From assembly GCF_040954645.1 (NCBI RefSeq), contig NC_092806.1, positions 1,054,001-1,118,000 of the forward strand: 64,000 nt of DNA, read 5' to 3'. The notes below the pieces were generated by a model. That model saw nothing but the letters and a program-made list of their open reading frames with translations, had not been told where the DNA came from and did not search any database. Origin of the DNA: Diabrotica undecimpunctata (Eukaryota; Arthropoda; Insecta; Coleoptera; Chrysomelidae). The translations under genes and the position numbers were made by a program. Below, piece by piece: positions 46,074-58,894 of this stretch. Each line of letters opens with the position of its first letter. Positions within the stretch are counted from its first letter, which is position 1.

Positions 46074-46507
46074 AATATCATAAGAACAAGCTGAATTTTG
46101 TCGGGAATATTAATTTTGGCACCTCAAAAAAGGTGCAAAAAAGTTTATCACTTTTACCCCCGGGCTTACCACTTAAACCATCCTCGTAGGGGGTAAAAAC
46201 GCAAAAACAACGATTTACCAAGAATTGTAGTTAATTGTGCACTCTTTTACTTTAAAACGCACTTTGATTTTTGTCGATAGGATAATTGGATCAAAAGATA
46301 TCGAATTTTTACTGCCGAACTGATACAAATTTTAGTGAACGTTTGACGTACAGCTTTTTGTTAAATCAATTTTTTTGTATTTTTACCCCCCTACGAGGGG
46401 GTTTAGTGGGAAGCCTAAGGGGAAAAGGTGGTAAACTTGTTTGAATTTTTTTTTAGTCCCAAAATTAATATTTTCGGCAAAATTCAGCTTGTTCGTATGA
46501 TTTTTAG
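46074..46507. mobile_element. Palindromic foldback element (CCCCCTACGAGG family)
   Basis: The left arm (46074-46235) and right arm (46365-46507) are reverse complements: ATCAT(A)(A/C)GAACAAGCTGAATT at both outer ends, TATTAATTTTGG, and TTTACCCCC with CCTCGTAGGGGGTAAAAA inside. The centre is about 130 bp of AT-rich DNA. Single-arm relatives lie at 32399-32560 and 49845-49997. No coding capacity. Confidence 0.82.
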
Positions 46508-46509
46508 AG

Positions 46510-47685
46510 CCATTTTTTTGCCTCAATGATGGTTTGTTGGGAAGTGCTCTATAAAGGTGTCACTTCTTTACATTTTTATGAAAATGACTTTAAAATAGCA
46601 GAGAGAAATTTTCAGCGGTACATTTTAACTATTGTAGCGCATCCTCAAACCAAGTATGTTTCAAAATAGACCATGGATTTCCCAATAAGACTCTGCTCCC
46701 AATAAAACTACTCAACATTGGCTTGAAAATGGTGTACTCTAAATTATTAGTATTGCTAGAATACTTGCTTATTTCATGTTACACAAATTATTATTACACT
46801 TAAGACAAAATTTGTAATATTCTAAACTACGAGTTTTGCTATAATTTACATTACTGAAGAGTTATTTTTAAAGCGGTAAAATTATTTAAATTCCCCATTA
46901 TATTAAACGAAATTACCTGCATGAAATAGTCATAAAAAACCCATAGAATTTTTAATTACTTATGTAAAAATGCCAGGTCAACTTCCTGTACAACATTTCG
47001 CTAAATGACTAAATTTATCGATAATTCCTCCCATTAAATATCCATCATCTAAATCAATTTGACACACTAAACGGCAAATTAAATTATAGTTTTTAAACAA
47101 GTAAGAAACGCTTAAAGTTTTTGACGTTCCGTAAGAGGTCTACAGTTATATTCTTCTAGCAAAAACCCAGGACGTCATGCAATAGCATTCGTAATTACTG
47201 ATTTGACCCAATGATACATATACCACTAAACAACACGCTATGGCTTGTTCTCAGCATATTCTTCTTGGGAAAAATGTTATGTAATTCTGTTAGACAGGTT
47301 CTCAGTACCGCCGGACAAGGGGCTTTATTATTGTTAGTAAAGCTTCTTTAAGTATAAACATTTTACAAATGGTTCATTAAAACATCAAATAAAGACTTAT
47401 TTACAAAAACAACATATCTGTATTTTATCGTTTTACATAAAATAGAAAAAACCTAATTTCTTTCAAAGAATTGAAAATTTTAATAGTATTTATAATATTA
47501 AAGAGAAATAAACAGAAATCTAACATTGACATTTATGTAGTTTTTGTAAAATTTTGTTACATTATGTAGTTTTTGTGATAAATCTCAAACAAAACGTTAT
47601 AAATATATTTTAAATATATTCATTCATGAAATGTACAGTGAATTAAAGTAAGTAAAGTAAATTATTAATGTTTAATCTTCTGTGC
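46510..47685. other. No recognisable gene
   Basis: AT-rich. Nothing recognised. Confidence 0.5.
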
Positions 47686-47689
47686 TCTA

Positions 47690-48480
47690 ATTACTGTTGT
47701 CCTCGCTATCGATATCAATAACAGATATTATTTCTTGGGCAGCTGAATTTGAATTCAAAGGATCGTACAATTTCTAACTGGGCTAACTGGGTTTGATACA
47801 TACTTCTTTAACTTCTGCAAATCCTTACCTTAAGAAGGATTTAGTGCCAATGAGGACTGATATAGTTGTTTCAGTTCCAACTCTTAGGGCAACTTCCATT
47901 TATTTCGTATGTTGATCCTATACCATGAACCTGCAAATGTATATCTAACTAATACGTATGTATATTCTTTACTCATTTTACTTTTCTTTACTCGTTTTAC
48001 TTCTCAACGGCTTTCTTTATATTTACAAAGACATCATGTGTAATTGTGTCAATTGTGTCAACTTTGTATGGAGATGGGTATACCCGAACATTTTTCATTA
48101 TATTGTTAGAATCTTCTGGAATCTCTGCAGAACACTTTCTTTTCTTGGTAACAATTGGACTAAAATATTAGTCATTGGGTAAATATGTATGACCCCTTAA
48201 GGCAACAGGCATTTATTGTAGTCAAACAGACCGATAGAATGTACCAAGCAGTACAGAAAAAAAAACCATAACATTTTTTTGTTTTTTCCTGAGCATTCGT
48301 CACTTATCAATACTAAATTTCTGGAATATACTTTATTGGAAACTAAATATCTAAGTAATAATGTTGTAACATCATTTTGGCCTTTCTTGCCCTTTGTTTC
48401 TAAATAACTGTTTAAACCGACATTATTTTTCCCAATATCATGAATCCCAATTACAAACATCCACAGCTGGGGAGAATATA
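47690..48480 (-). pseudogene. Relic of an insect repeat-associated protein (GIHD ... SDxCxGxNK family)
   Basis: Minus strand: MFVIGIHDIGKNNVGLNSYL, KGQNDVTTLLLRYL, LVLISDECSGKNKKMLWFFF, then after a deletion RYTFAGSWYRINIRNKWKLP, LKQLYQSSLALNPS, LQKLKKYV, and an acidic end ISVIDIDSEDNSN. This order matches a multicopy arthropod protein family I know only as uncharacterised and probably transposon-borne ('GIHDL ... ARRGS.EI.SC ... FSD.C.GQNRN ... KW ... L..LK.Y'). The frame breaks between 48197 and 48100. No stated enzymatic function. Confidence 0.55.
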
Positions 48481-48484
48481 CATT

Positions 48485-49840
48485 TTATGTAGCGACTTAT
48501 ACATTTTATATACTGAAAAATCATATGAATATCTACAGTTGAGGTTTTTTTTAAAGAATAATGTAATTGTCTTGTAATAAGACTAAATATGACAGCGGAT
48601 TACCTTCCAAACTTCCTCTGGTGTTTTCTTGTTTGTCACGGTTTGTCTTGTGGCTGCCTCTCTTGTCTTTAGGAGTTAAAATATTACAAGAAATGAGATC
48701 TTAACGCCTGCTAATGCGACCTTTTGTAACACCATGTATATTACAAAAGACAATAAGGCATACATGCTGTTCATTTACATCTATACGAATATTATGGATT
48801 GATAGACGTCTTTTTGGGTAGGATGGCGAAATAAAGCTCATTAAATAGGTACCCTGATCGTTTTTTTTCCCAAATCATTAAAATGTGTCAATATATTTTG
48901 ACGCTATTCCAAGGAAATTCTAAAATTTTATACTAAAGATCTCTTATAAAAACAGTTGACAATTTCCCAAAAGTTTCTATAAAAAATCTTGTTTCCTATA
49001 ATAGGATCATATTTGGTTGGCTTAGATGGTTCAAATTAGTTTCTTCCAAAAATTTTCTCCCGAAAATATTTTCTACTTAAAGAACCGTGACAAATCCTAT
49101 ATTTTTATTAATGATATTGTTTAATTTTTATAAAATTTATGCTCCAATAACATTTTCACAAGAAGAAATAAATGTTTCCACCAAAGCAACCCTTACTTTT
49201 AGATTTGTTGTTTTTGTAATTTATTGAGTGTATCAAACTAAAAAAGCATTATTTATTTTTAGAAAATGCATATATTGTTTAACGATTTTATTGCTGGCTC
49301 TTAATTGAGAAAATAAATTGCCAGATTATTGTCATCAGAAAGTTCAAAAATAAAACTTTTAGTGCCTTTCAAATGATCGACAAAAAAAAAATACAGACTC
49401 TAATCAGGTTCCCATCTTGTTACCACCAGTTGTGGAGAAAAGTCTGCCTTTATAAGTTAAACACTTAATGGCGCCTTAACAAATATTTTTATACTCAAAA
49501 TTAGAGCATTGACAAAAGTAAAGTTTGTTCTAATTTCTTCATCAACCCTATGTATACCATGGGCTAAACATGCCAAATAAATCATTTTGCAAGTTCAGAA
49601 AAAAGTGCGAGTTATTCCCGAAGAACAGTGATTGAAAGGTAAAAGTTAGACAATTCTTTTTGAAATACACGTGCAATTGTTAAAGGATTTGTTTTATCGA
49701 CTTATCTTAAAGCTATTTAGTGGTATTTTGATAATTATTCATTGGTAAGCTGCTGAATCAGTAAATAAACTATGTGTCGGCCTACTGAATTTTACGCAAA
49801 TGTTTAAATAATTGTTTCCTATTTTGGATCTAAGTTTGAT
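48485..49840. other. No recognisable gene
   Basis: AT-rich. Nothing recognised. Confidence 0.5.
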
Positions 49841-49844
49841 TTGA

Positions 49845-49997
49845 CCTTAAAAAATCATAAAAACAAGCTGAATATTGCTAAGAATGTCAACTGTGCGATC
49901 AGAAGATTTATGCAATAAAGCTTACCTTTCCTACCCCCGGATTCCCCCTAAAACCTTCCTCGCATGGGGGAAAAATGTTACAAATAAAAAATGTAGC
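49845..49997 (-). repeat. Single-arm copy of the CCCCCTACGAGG foldback family
   Basis: Matches the left arm of 46074-46507: ATCATAAAAACAAGCTGAAT, TTACCTTTCCTACCCCCGG, CCTTCCTCGCATGGGGG. Homology may extend to about 50130 (TCGACAAAAATAAAATCAAG against the element centre). Confidence 0.65.
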
Positions 49998-49999
49998 TG

Positions 50000-51760
50000 A
50001 GATAATTTAAACAAATATGTTTATTAAAACTTTGTTCTTAGATTAAACCGTTCTCAAAAACAACGGTTGAAGTGAATATTTGTATCAACTCTGATCTTCT
50101 GACCAGAGTGTCATATCGACAAAAATAAAATCAAGGGTGCAGCTTTCAGAGGTTCTTATTTTTATAATTTTTAGAGGTTCAGTGACATTTTCGTCTCTGA
50201 CGACTGGAGCAAAGTCCTATAGCTCGGAATATCTAATTTACAATATCTCTGAAGAAATGAGCGAAATTTATTGTTATAGTTTTTAGAGCGGTATATTAAA
50301 GGCTATCAGAGCTCGATAAAAATCTTCATTAATACACCCTGTTTATTTAATTGTTTTGACGTCAGTGCCAAATATTGTAATACCGATTTTGGGTCTTTCC
50401 CGCCCTGCAACTTTGTAATTTTTTTTCCTATTTTGAGTGCCCGCAATTCTGGCGTGTTGGTTTATTTGAATTTTTTTGTCGGAGTTTAGAACAAATTTAT
50501 TTTTTTTTACCTGCTGATCATTGAAACTAAAGGTTTAAAGGACTCTAAAACAATATACATAAGCTATTATGTCCAGTCTCTCAAAACGATATTTTATCAG
50601 TTTTTTTGTCCAAATTTTTACGAGCAACTTTTAAAAGAAAAATAACTTTTGTCGTAAATATATTATTTTGCAAGATATTAACCTTTAAGCAAGTAATAAC
50701 CTTTTGGTGGTTCTTCTACAAAGATCTAAGATCCAAGTCACTACAATAAACTTCTTAGACAACTCCCGACCGGACTATAAACATCGTTTTTTACCAAATG
50801 GTACTAAAAGATAATGTTATATCGAAAAAAAATTAATGTGTTAGTAATAAATAATTTTATGTTTAGATGATGGAATGTTGTATATCTTTTTATAGTACTG
50901 CAACTTATTAGAAAAATGATCAAAACTGCCGTTTCTTTAAAAACGACAGATGCTAAATAATGTTCGTGGTGTTGAAGAACTTCCTATAAAATATTTATCA
51001 TTCCGCAAAACCTCAAATGTTCACGTTAACGACAGTATATACATACACCATATGCATATACGGTCTTTTATGAGATTTTTTGAAAAAAACCAACACGCTA
51101 TGTAAGTGTTGGCAATCACTCTTTCAGATAGCACGTCAAAAACAGCTCTATTTAAGGAGAATAGGAAGAGGAAAAGTGGAATTGGTTGATTGTAAATTAT
51201 AAGATGTTACTTAACTTAGTTAAATTGGTAAAAATAACAATGCAAAATGTATACTTGTGCATTGGAATTCAAGGAGTTCAAGGAATTCAACATAATTTGA
51301 CGTGAAAGAACGGGTACATTTAATTTTATAAATAAATGTCTATCCTTCAGATAATTATCTGTCAGATAGGACCGTATTTATATGGAGGTAAAAAGACCGA
51401 CCCTTTCATGCAAGAAGTTTATTATTTTTAAAATTTAATTTTTAATCCTTTTGAAATTTTTGTTGATCCTAAAAAATTGGCTGCGAATTTGGTGATCGGT
51501 AAAAAATATAATACTGAACTCGAGCTTTTCCAACAAAGAAATTGCCAAACTAGAATTACGCTGGTTTTACACGTAGCTCGATTTCATAAGACGGTTTTAC
51601 GCAAAATGTTCAGTGACCCTCTAAAAGTGACTTATTTATTATGAAACTTGTACAGCAGAAGAAGACAGAAAAAATTAAGTGAAGTCATTGGAGATGCAAT
51701 TGATTGGATACCCCTACGCATTGTGAAGGAAACTAAATTTCTGTAGCTGGATTTATACTC
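50000..51760. other. No recognisable gene
   Basis: AT-rich. An ACACCCTGT motif at about 50334 recalls the CAGGGTG family but has no partner. Confidence 0.45.
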
Positions 51761-51766
51761 TGTATC

Positions 51767-51907
51767 ACAAAATAATTATTAAAAAATTCCTTCATAAAAG
51801 GTATAATATTAAAAAACCCTCTAGCCCTGTATGTAGCCCGAAAGCAGCTCTATCTGAAAGGGTTTTTTTAATATTATACCGTTTATGAAAGAATTTTTAA
51901 ATAAATA
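51767..51907. mobile_element. Small foldback MITE, arms related to 43137-43503
   Basis: Arms of ~47 bp: ATTATTAAAAAATTCCTTCA and TAAAAGGTATAATATTAAAA, with the right arm AGGGTTTTTTTAATATTATA and CGTTTATGAAAGAATTTTTA as reverse complement. The centre (51817-51857) is about 40 bp. Confidence 0.8.
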
Positions 51908-51909
51908 AT

Positions 51910-53155
51910 AAGTTATTTGTCTATATTGCCTATATATACAGCCTATTTTAATTAAAATCTTTGTCTATACAAGCGCCTATTTCTTCCATTTTTGTTGCCT
52001 ATAAATTTGCACTTATTATAAATGATAAAAAATACACCTCACCTTAGAATATGATTTTCAAGGCACCCCAGCATTAGACATACTTCCATGATATTTTAAG
52101 GCTTTGATGATGATGGTAATGTTATACAACCAGAATAAACTGATCAATTTTATTATAAAATAAAGAAGGTAGCCAACAAAATTAATACAAAAGAAGCACC
52201 TACAACACGTATTTTTATGTTTAGTTGGGTAGGATACGAACCGTAGATACCATGTTTTATGGCTTTATATAATTATTTAAATAGTGTATGATACATTAGT
52301 GTACATCAGTAAAAAGATCCATCAAGATGAATCTCTTTAAAACCGGATTATGATAATATTTTATGCATAATCTACATCCTTTAATATTCACCTTCAAATT
52401 TTTTAATTACCCGTGTAAACATTGATTGAAACTTCCTGAAATCCAGCGTCCCGTCTGCTTAGAACCCATTAAGTTAATCATTAGTCATCGGTGGGTAAAC
52501 ATTCAATTACATACGCATTTTTTTCTGCATACACTCTGCAGTCTCCCCGTATACCGTCTTGTACTTGAAAGTATTTCTTGTAGGAAGCGAAAAAACTTTC
52601 ATGCGTACTAGTACTTAAACACAGGTTTTGTTTTCCGATGAGTTGGTACCGTTAGCTCCGTTCAACTAAAAACTACTGAATCTCATACATACAACATACA
52701 CGCCTGGTCTTATAGTTGTACTTGGCACGCAACTCTTGGCAGAAATAAATCGCTAAATTTAATAATTTAATATACGACGCGAGGGAAAAAAGCTGACTCG
52801 GTATGGACATTAGAAACAGAGTTTAATTTAACTCATGTTTGATTGTGGCAAATTTTGTCATTAAGCTGGAACTGTGGAGATAAGATAATAGTAGCGTCGT
52901 AAAGGCTTAAAAACGTTAATTTGCCACAAATTAGTTGGCTATTATATTACGTTGGGAAGTAGTTATTATTTTTGGATTATTAATTTAAAATGCCACGTTT
53001 TTGTTTTGGTTGCTAAGAACTAATTTTATACGGTGCAAGTATAAAGCGTTGTAGATTAGTTACAAAAAGGTATATCGAATCAAGATGACTACTTGAAGGG
53101 TATTTGTCCACTTAATATGTTCCTCTTTTATATTAATACGAGATAAATAAATGTA
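51910..53155. other. No recognisable gene
   Basis: AT-rich. Nothing recognised. Confidence 0.5.
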
Positions 53156-53159
53156 ACTG

Positions 53160-53525
53160 TATGTCTTTTTCTTCCTTCTTCCTCTTCGTTTTTGTATGTA
53201 GGCTTTAAAGCCTGTTTTTTCTTTAATATTAGCCTCCCAATTTGTTTAAATTATTGCACCATGTTTTTCTTGGTTTGCCAATACTTCTTCGTCCATTTAG
53301 TGACTTATCTCGTGCTATTCGTACTATCATATCCTCTGTCATTCTACTAATGTGTTCGTTCCACTCCTATTTCCGTTTTGTCACCAATCCATTTCTGTCT
53401 TCTATATTGCATGCTCTTCTTATGTTTTCGCTTTTCTCGCTATCCAACAGACTTTTCCCAGATATTCGTCGAAGTATTTTAATCTCTGTTGTTTCTAGTA
53501 TTCGTCTCGTTTTAGTGTTAATATA
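53160..53525 (-). mobile_element. LINE 3' end, same family as 39955-40320
   Basis: Minus strand: TRRILETTEIKILRRISGKS, LLDSEKSENIRRACNIED, EWNEHISRMTEDMIVRIARD, LNGRRSIGKPRKTW and a purine-rich AAG-type tail. The motif order is fuller than in the sibling copies. One stop (K-stop-EWNEH) and small indels. Confidence 0.82.
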
Positions 53526-53529
53526 ATAA

Positions 53530-54930
53530 TTTGTAATAAAACTAGCGGGATATGTTTTACAACTTCTTTTAATCGTGGTTCACATGACACAGTGATAAGT
53601 TACAAAAATTTAATACAACGCAGGATGGCCTTTGCGTACTTGCTACGTATTACAAAGTTTTTTAGGACATAAAAAAATGATTTTCGGAATAACTTAAATC
53701 TATAGCTTTAAACAGTCGTTAAAGATAAAGGACTCAATTAGAGTCTGTTGAAGTATAAAAGGCAGCTCAGAACTATTAAAACAAACAAAGTACTTTACAG
53801 AGTTTGTACAGAGTTTAAGTTTCTTTTAACTAATATTGCATCATCTGTAGCTCAAAGTTGGAATGATTATTAGGCTGCGAAGAAGCCAAAACATAATTTT
53901 AAACTTAACTGATTCAAACCATGATTTTGACTGTAAAGGCTATATGAGAAGTAGTATTTCTTGTAATAAATTTAAGTCTACTAGAAACGTAAGATCGAGC
54001 ATTGTTGCTGTTGATGCAGATTACGCTTTGACAATCAATAATATCAAACAAAACTAGCTTAAGGTCAAATACTCTCACGAGTTCTAAATAAAAATGGAGT
54101 AGACTAAAAAAATTGAATGTCTTCTTTTTTATCTGCCATATTTAAGGTTTTAATAAACCAACCCCTGATGCTGCACCTCTGGAGCGTGAGTCGTAATATT
54201 ATGATTTTCAAACCCCAACGTATAGCTTTTCGAGAGTCTTGTTAGATGGACCAGTGACCTGAGTGTGTTTGGTATGACCATTTTTGATATATTTTAGTTT
54301 TTCATATATAAATCAAACACAAAAGTATTCGAATTATATTTAGTCAGTTTTAACATTTAGCTTTTTGTAAAAGAAACACGATTGTACAGCTCTATCAAGT
54401 CATCGTAATTTTCACTCTAAAATAAACCCTAAAATCTCTGAGCCTAATTATTATTAGTATAACATCGATTATATGTTCATATGATATGTTAATCCGTATT
54501 AATATATTGAAAAGTATTAATATATGTTTTACTCTATGGATAATTCGTCCTGCATTTTCATTCAATCTCGAAACATTTTTCATCGACTAAATTTGTTTCC
54601 GTCATCATCAATTCCAATTCACTCCGCCTTCATTTTATTTAATGCAATACTAAAACAAATCTTTGATACTCGTAGCACAACAGGAAACTGATTTAACCCG
54701 CATAGACATAATGGCTAACATATACATTCTTTAGAAGCTAATAAAAGCAGGAAATAAAAGCAGGAAAGTATATCTCGTAAGAAACTAGTTATCAATATTC
54801 TTCGGTATAATTCAATACAAATGAATCGTATAATCATCTACACTTATATTGCAATTTTTTTGCATACCTTCTTTATTATTTGTACAGGGTGAATATTTGG
54901 TTTAAATTTTATCTTTGTGTATTGATTACA
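53530..54930. other. No recognisable gene
   Basis: AT-rich. Frames at 53863-54057 (plus) and 54395-54583 (minus) are unassigned. A TACAGGGTGAATA motif at about 54885 recalls the CAGGGTG family. Confidence 0.45.
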
Positions 54931-54939
54931 ATTTACAAA

Positions 54940-56830
54940 AATAAATTAAATAAGCTAATTACTGAAGTAAAAAAGATTATTTTCACAAGGAAATTACAAA
55001 ATATAAAAACGGTTCTAACGGTCTGTGGAATACTATTAAAAATTGGATAATAATAGCACAAAAAGTGAAATTAATTAATCTTAAATCAAAATAATGAGGT
55101 GATTACAGATAGTCAGAATATTATCAATATTTTTAATGAATATTTTTCTAATGTAGGGTGTACGCTTGCTAAAAATATTAAAATTTCCTCTTCTCTTGAT
55201 CCTCCAAAAACTACATGTCAAAGATAGATTTAGAGAGGTGGCCTTTTGGCCTATTTCTCTGCGATCTTTTCAGATCTATTGTAGTCCTCTAGTCCGAAAT
55301 AACATTCTCTAGCTTGACCCTTTTTAAATAAATCTAATAGCTTCGAGACTGTACCTTCCATGTAGCTATTTGTCGGTGGATTTTCTTCTCCTATTGCAAA
55401 GAACCGCACATTTGCCAGACTGTCACACTGACATAGAATGTGCTCTGCTGTTTCTTCTTCGAGGTGACAGAATCTGCACAGGCCATCATCTGATAATCTT
55501 ATCAGCTTCAAGTGCCTATTCGGCTTACAGTGCTCTGTTAGAAGACCTACTTTGGCTTTGACTGTTATCTTGTCTTTGCTTATTAGGTCTGCCGTAAATT
55601 TTGTATGTTCTGTAATGAACTGTTTCGCCTGTCTTTGTCCTCTTGAATTCCTCTACCATTCCAGAGATTTGTGAGCTACCCACTTCCTTGTAGTTGTTCT
55701 TGTTACTGTCTTTGCAAAGCCGCAGAAGGGTTCCGGTCCAATGAATGGCATTAATGAGCCTTGTTTGGCCATTTTATCTATTTTTTCTTGTCCTTATGAC
55801 CCTTGTTCCCCGGTACCCAAGCTACCGTAACCTTGCTACGGTTTCCTAGTTTATTTAGGGCACATATACCATCCCATACTAGCTTAGAATTGACTTCTAT
55901 AGAATTGAGTGCCTTAAGCGCTGCCTGACTATCTGTGAAGATGGCAACTGAACGGAACGTTCTTTCCTGCCTTTCTATTTCTTTCACGTAGTGATGGATT
56001 GCCGTTATTTCCACCTGAAAAACTGTCACATTCTTAGATAGACTTACTGGGAAATGTATCCCTTGATTTGTCCCTACTATGCCGGCTCTCACAGCCTCCG
56101 CCGTTTTTGAGTCATCCGTGTACCAGGTAGCAGCAGCTTGTATGGGTACACCTTTATTCCAGTCTTCTCAGCCTGGTATCTTAATTGTGAACGTATTGTT
56201 AAAGTAATAGCTCGTAGCTGTTGCATCGATAGGTTACCCCATCATAATATCGGCTTTAACGCTTCGATTAACTTTCTGTTTTCGGCAACATGCATCTGGC
56301 TTATATATGTCGCCGACTATGGATTAATCTGTGCATCACTGCTCTGGCTTCGCCCTGTATAAAGATATAAAGTGGTGGTAGATTCAGCAGGACTTCCAAC
56401 GCTGGAGTAGGAGTTGTTTTTATGGCCTTCTTAATACACAGGCACGCTAGCCTTTATGTATTACCTAGCCTTATTGCTCCCACTTGCTGCGTCTTTGTCC
56501 ACGACGTCACCGAGTCATAGGTTATCATTGGTCTAATAACCCTTGTGTATAACCATAAAGTCATTTTGGGGTTAAGTACCTAATTCTTAGCGCACATTCT
56601 TCTACATCTGGCTAGGGATATAGTAGCCTTCTGTGTGGTTTACAGAATGTGAGTCTCTCATGTAAGCCTATGATTAAAATACAGCCCAAGGTATTTTGTT
56701 TTTTTGGCAAATGAAATCTCTGGCAAATGAAACTACATGTCATAGTACGTTTTTTCTAAAACCCCTAACGAACTCAGAAGTTCAGAGTATTATTGAGTTT
56801 GAGTAGAGCTTTGATTACTAACAATTACGG
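54940..56830 (+). mobile_element. Jockey-like LINE fragment, split by the element at 55221-56730
   Basis: Left part (54940-55220): LNKLITEVKKDYFHKEITKY, NGLWNTIKNW, IINIFNEYFSNVG, LAKNIK. Right part (from 56731): STFFLKPLTNSEVQSIIEFE. Together they follow the stretch before the RT domain of Jockey-clade ORF2 ('YF..I..... LWK.IN ... FN.YFS..G..LA ... SFFL.P.T..EV..II'). The reading resumes in the same register once the inserted element and one target copy are removed. It is truncated on both sides. Confidence 0.7.
55221..56730 (-). mobile_element. 5'-truncated RNase H-bearing LINE (R1/Loner/I-like) with 12-bp target duplication
   Basis: Minus strand in order: KYLGLYFNHRLT at the 5' edge, CRRMCAKN, LNPKMTLWLYTRVIRPMITY, TPTPALEVLLNLPPLYLY, then an RNase H domain: TWYTDDSKTAEAVRAGIVGT, TVFQVEITAIHHYV (Glu kept), FTDSQAALKALNS (Asp kept), VAWVPGNKGH. 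A zinc-knuckle tail CRFCHLEEETAEHILCQC follows. The frame is largely open with a few stops. Perfect 12-bp repeats AACTACATGTCA flank it at 55209-55220 and 56731-56742, fixing both ends. No poly-A is visible at its 3' end. Confidence 0.9.
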
Positions 56831-56839
56831 CTAAAGTAT

Positions 56840-58890
56840 TTTTTAACGTAACACCAAATTCATTTCACATTTGTCTATTTGTTTACATGTTTACTTTTAA
56901 GCTCATTTAGAAGTTATTAACAAACAATCTTTAGGTCGGACAAGAAGGAATACTAAAAGGAGATGATAATTGTTTGAAGGTCAAAAACTCATACTAAGTA
57001 AAGCAAAGCTGTTAAATTTTTACCTACTAATATAATAATATTTTAAATCATTGTGTAAATAAAGATTCTTATGTGTACTTAACTCGATGCTGGTCAGCCC
57101 TGTACAAAATCAGAGTCGCTTATCTTAAATACCACTTAGTATGATCATGTACATGCATAGTATCCCGTGGCAATATTTGTTCGATTTGTAAGGCATCACT
57201 GTAAAATATTATTAGTAAATAGTTCTACTGATACTATATCATTAGTTATAATTAGTTTAGTTTACATCTAATGTAACGGTGATTATTGATTTGTTGCAAA
57301 CAACTTTTATTTAATAACAGCTCATATTCTTAAAATAATATTTTTTGAAAAAGATTTCCGGAGTGGCAATCTAAACGTCACACAACAATTATAAAACGTA
57401 ATCTCCATTATTCGCTTTCTTAAAGGATTGTGCTGCCAACTGCAAATATTGCAAAATTTAAATAAATTAGAGTTTAAAACTGGTATCAGTTTCATCAAAT
57501 TTTAAAAATAATGAGCTTGCTTGCCCTTTAACTATGGGTCTTTTAAAATTCCTTATCAAATTTACACTGTCAAAAAACGATATCCCTATTTCGTCCGACA
57601 TCTTTCAAAACAAGTGCTGCCATAGTCGCTTGGAAACGCGAATATTATTGTACAAAATCCAAAATCCAAAAAAGTTATTTGGAAAAAATGTATGTAATGT
57701 AAAAAAAAATTGCAATTAATGAAGTAGTTTTTAAACTGTCACCCTTCATGTATTCAAAAATAAAAAAAAAACTAATAACATTTTTATAGATTTATTTAAC
57801 AACTTGTTAACATCAGCATCATTAGTCAATAATTAATAAGTTTCAGCATCTTACAGTAAAAACAGATAATACAAAATTGACGATCCGTTAACAGTATAAA
57901 TTGTCCAGTTCAATTTTTTGTTGTTTGGTTTGTCGGACAATCTTCGTACAATTAACTTTTTTAAAGCACACCTAAACGCCCTAATGAGACGATATTAGTT
58001 CCATAGTATTACCGTCAATATCATAATGAGTACATTTTGTACACATACGCGTTAAAATGAAGATAGTTCGATTAAAATGTACACACTTGATCATTTTCCG
58101 GCACTTACGTACTACTTATACGGGTATTATCGATACTATGGTAGAATTATATAAAACGCTATTTAATATGCATCGAAGACAAGACCGTATCTGACAAGGA
58201 AGTTACCCACGATATTATATATTTATGATTTAGATTAGAATTTCTCTCTTCCCTTCGTTGATAATTCATAGGCGAATGGACTGGTTTCTTGTAGGTAGAA
58301 AGAGTTAAACAAAGTGGAAATTGTATCTACGAGCTTATAGGTATACGATTACTTTCTTTAACGCAATTTATCATTCACACGTTTTATGTTTTTGTTCAGT
58401 TTCGCGCTACTGTTAATTTATGTTACAAATTTACTGGTTTTTTTTGGAGAAATTCTATCAGGCTAATAAATAAATTAAATATCTTTTTGTATTGGTACAT
58501 AAAGTTTCAATTTTGTGTTATTCCAAAAGCTGATATTTTTACGAGCATTTAAAAAAAGTTGCCCTACGACAGTTCGGGACTGAGTTTGTATTAAAAATTT
58601 GATAAATCTTTAAGTATAACCATAAGGGAACAAAAAAATTTAGATAATAATTTAATATTTTAAGATTTTATTACCTTAAATTGCAAATGTATTGTGATAT
58701 TTTTTTAAGTTTACTTTTTTATTTTTTTTATTTCTCTCAACTTAACCGATACGCCACTATACGTATCTATGTTTTGGTAATAGAGACTTGTATCATATTG
58801 AATTGACTTATTAAAGGCGTAACCAAGTACTGTAGTTAAAATTTATCTGCTTGAATAGAAAAATTCAACCCTTTGCGCGATCAACAGCTA
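56840..58890. other. No recognisable gene
   Basis: AT-rich. A plus frame at 57534-57719 is unassigned. Confidence 0.45.
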
Positions 58891-58894
58891 AGAT

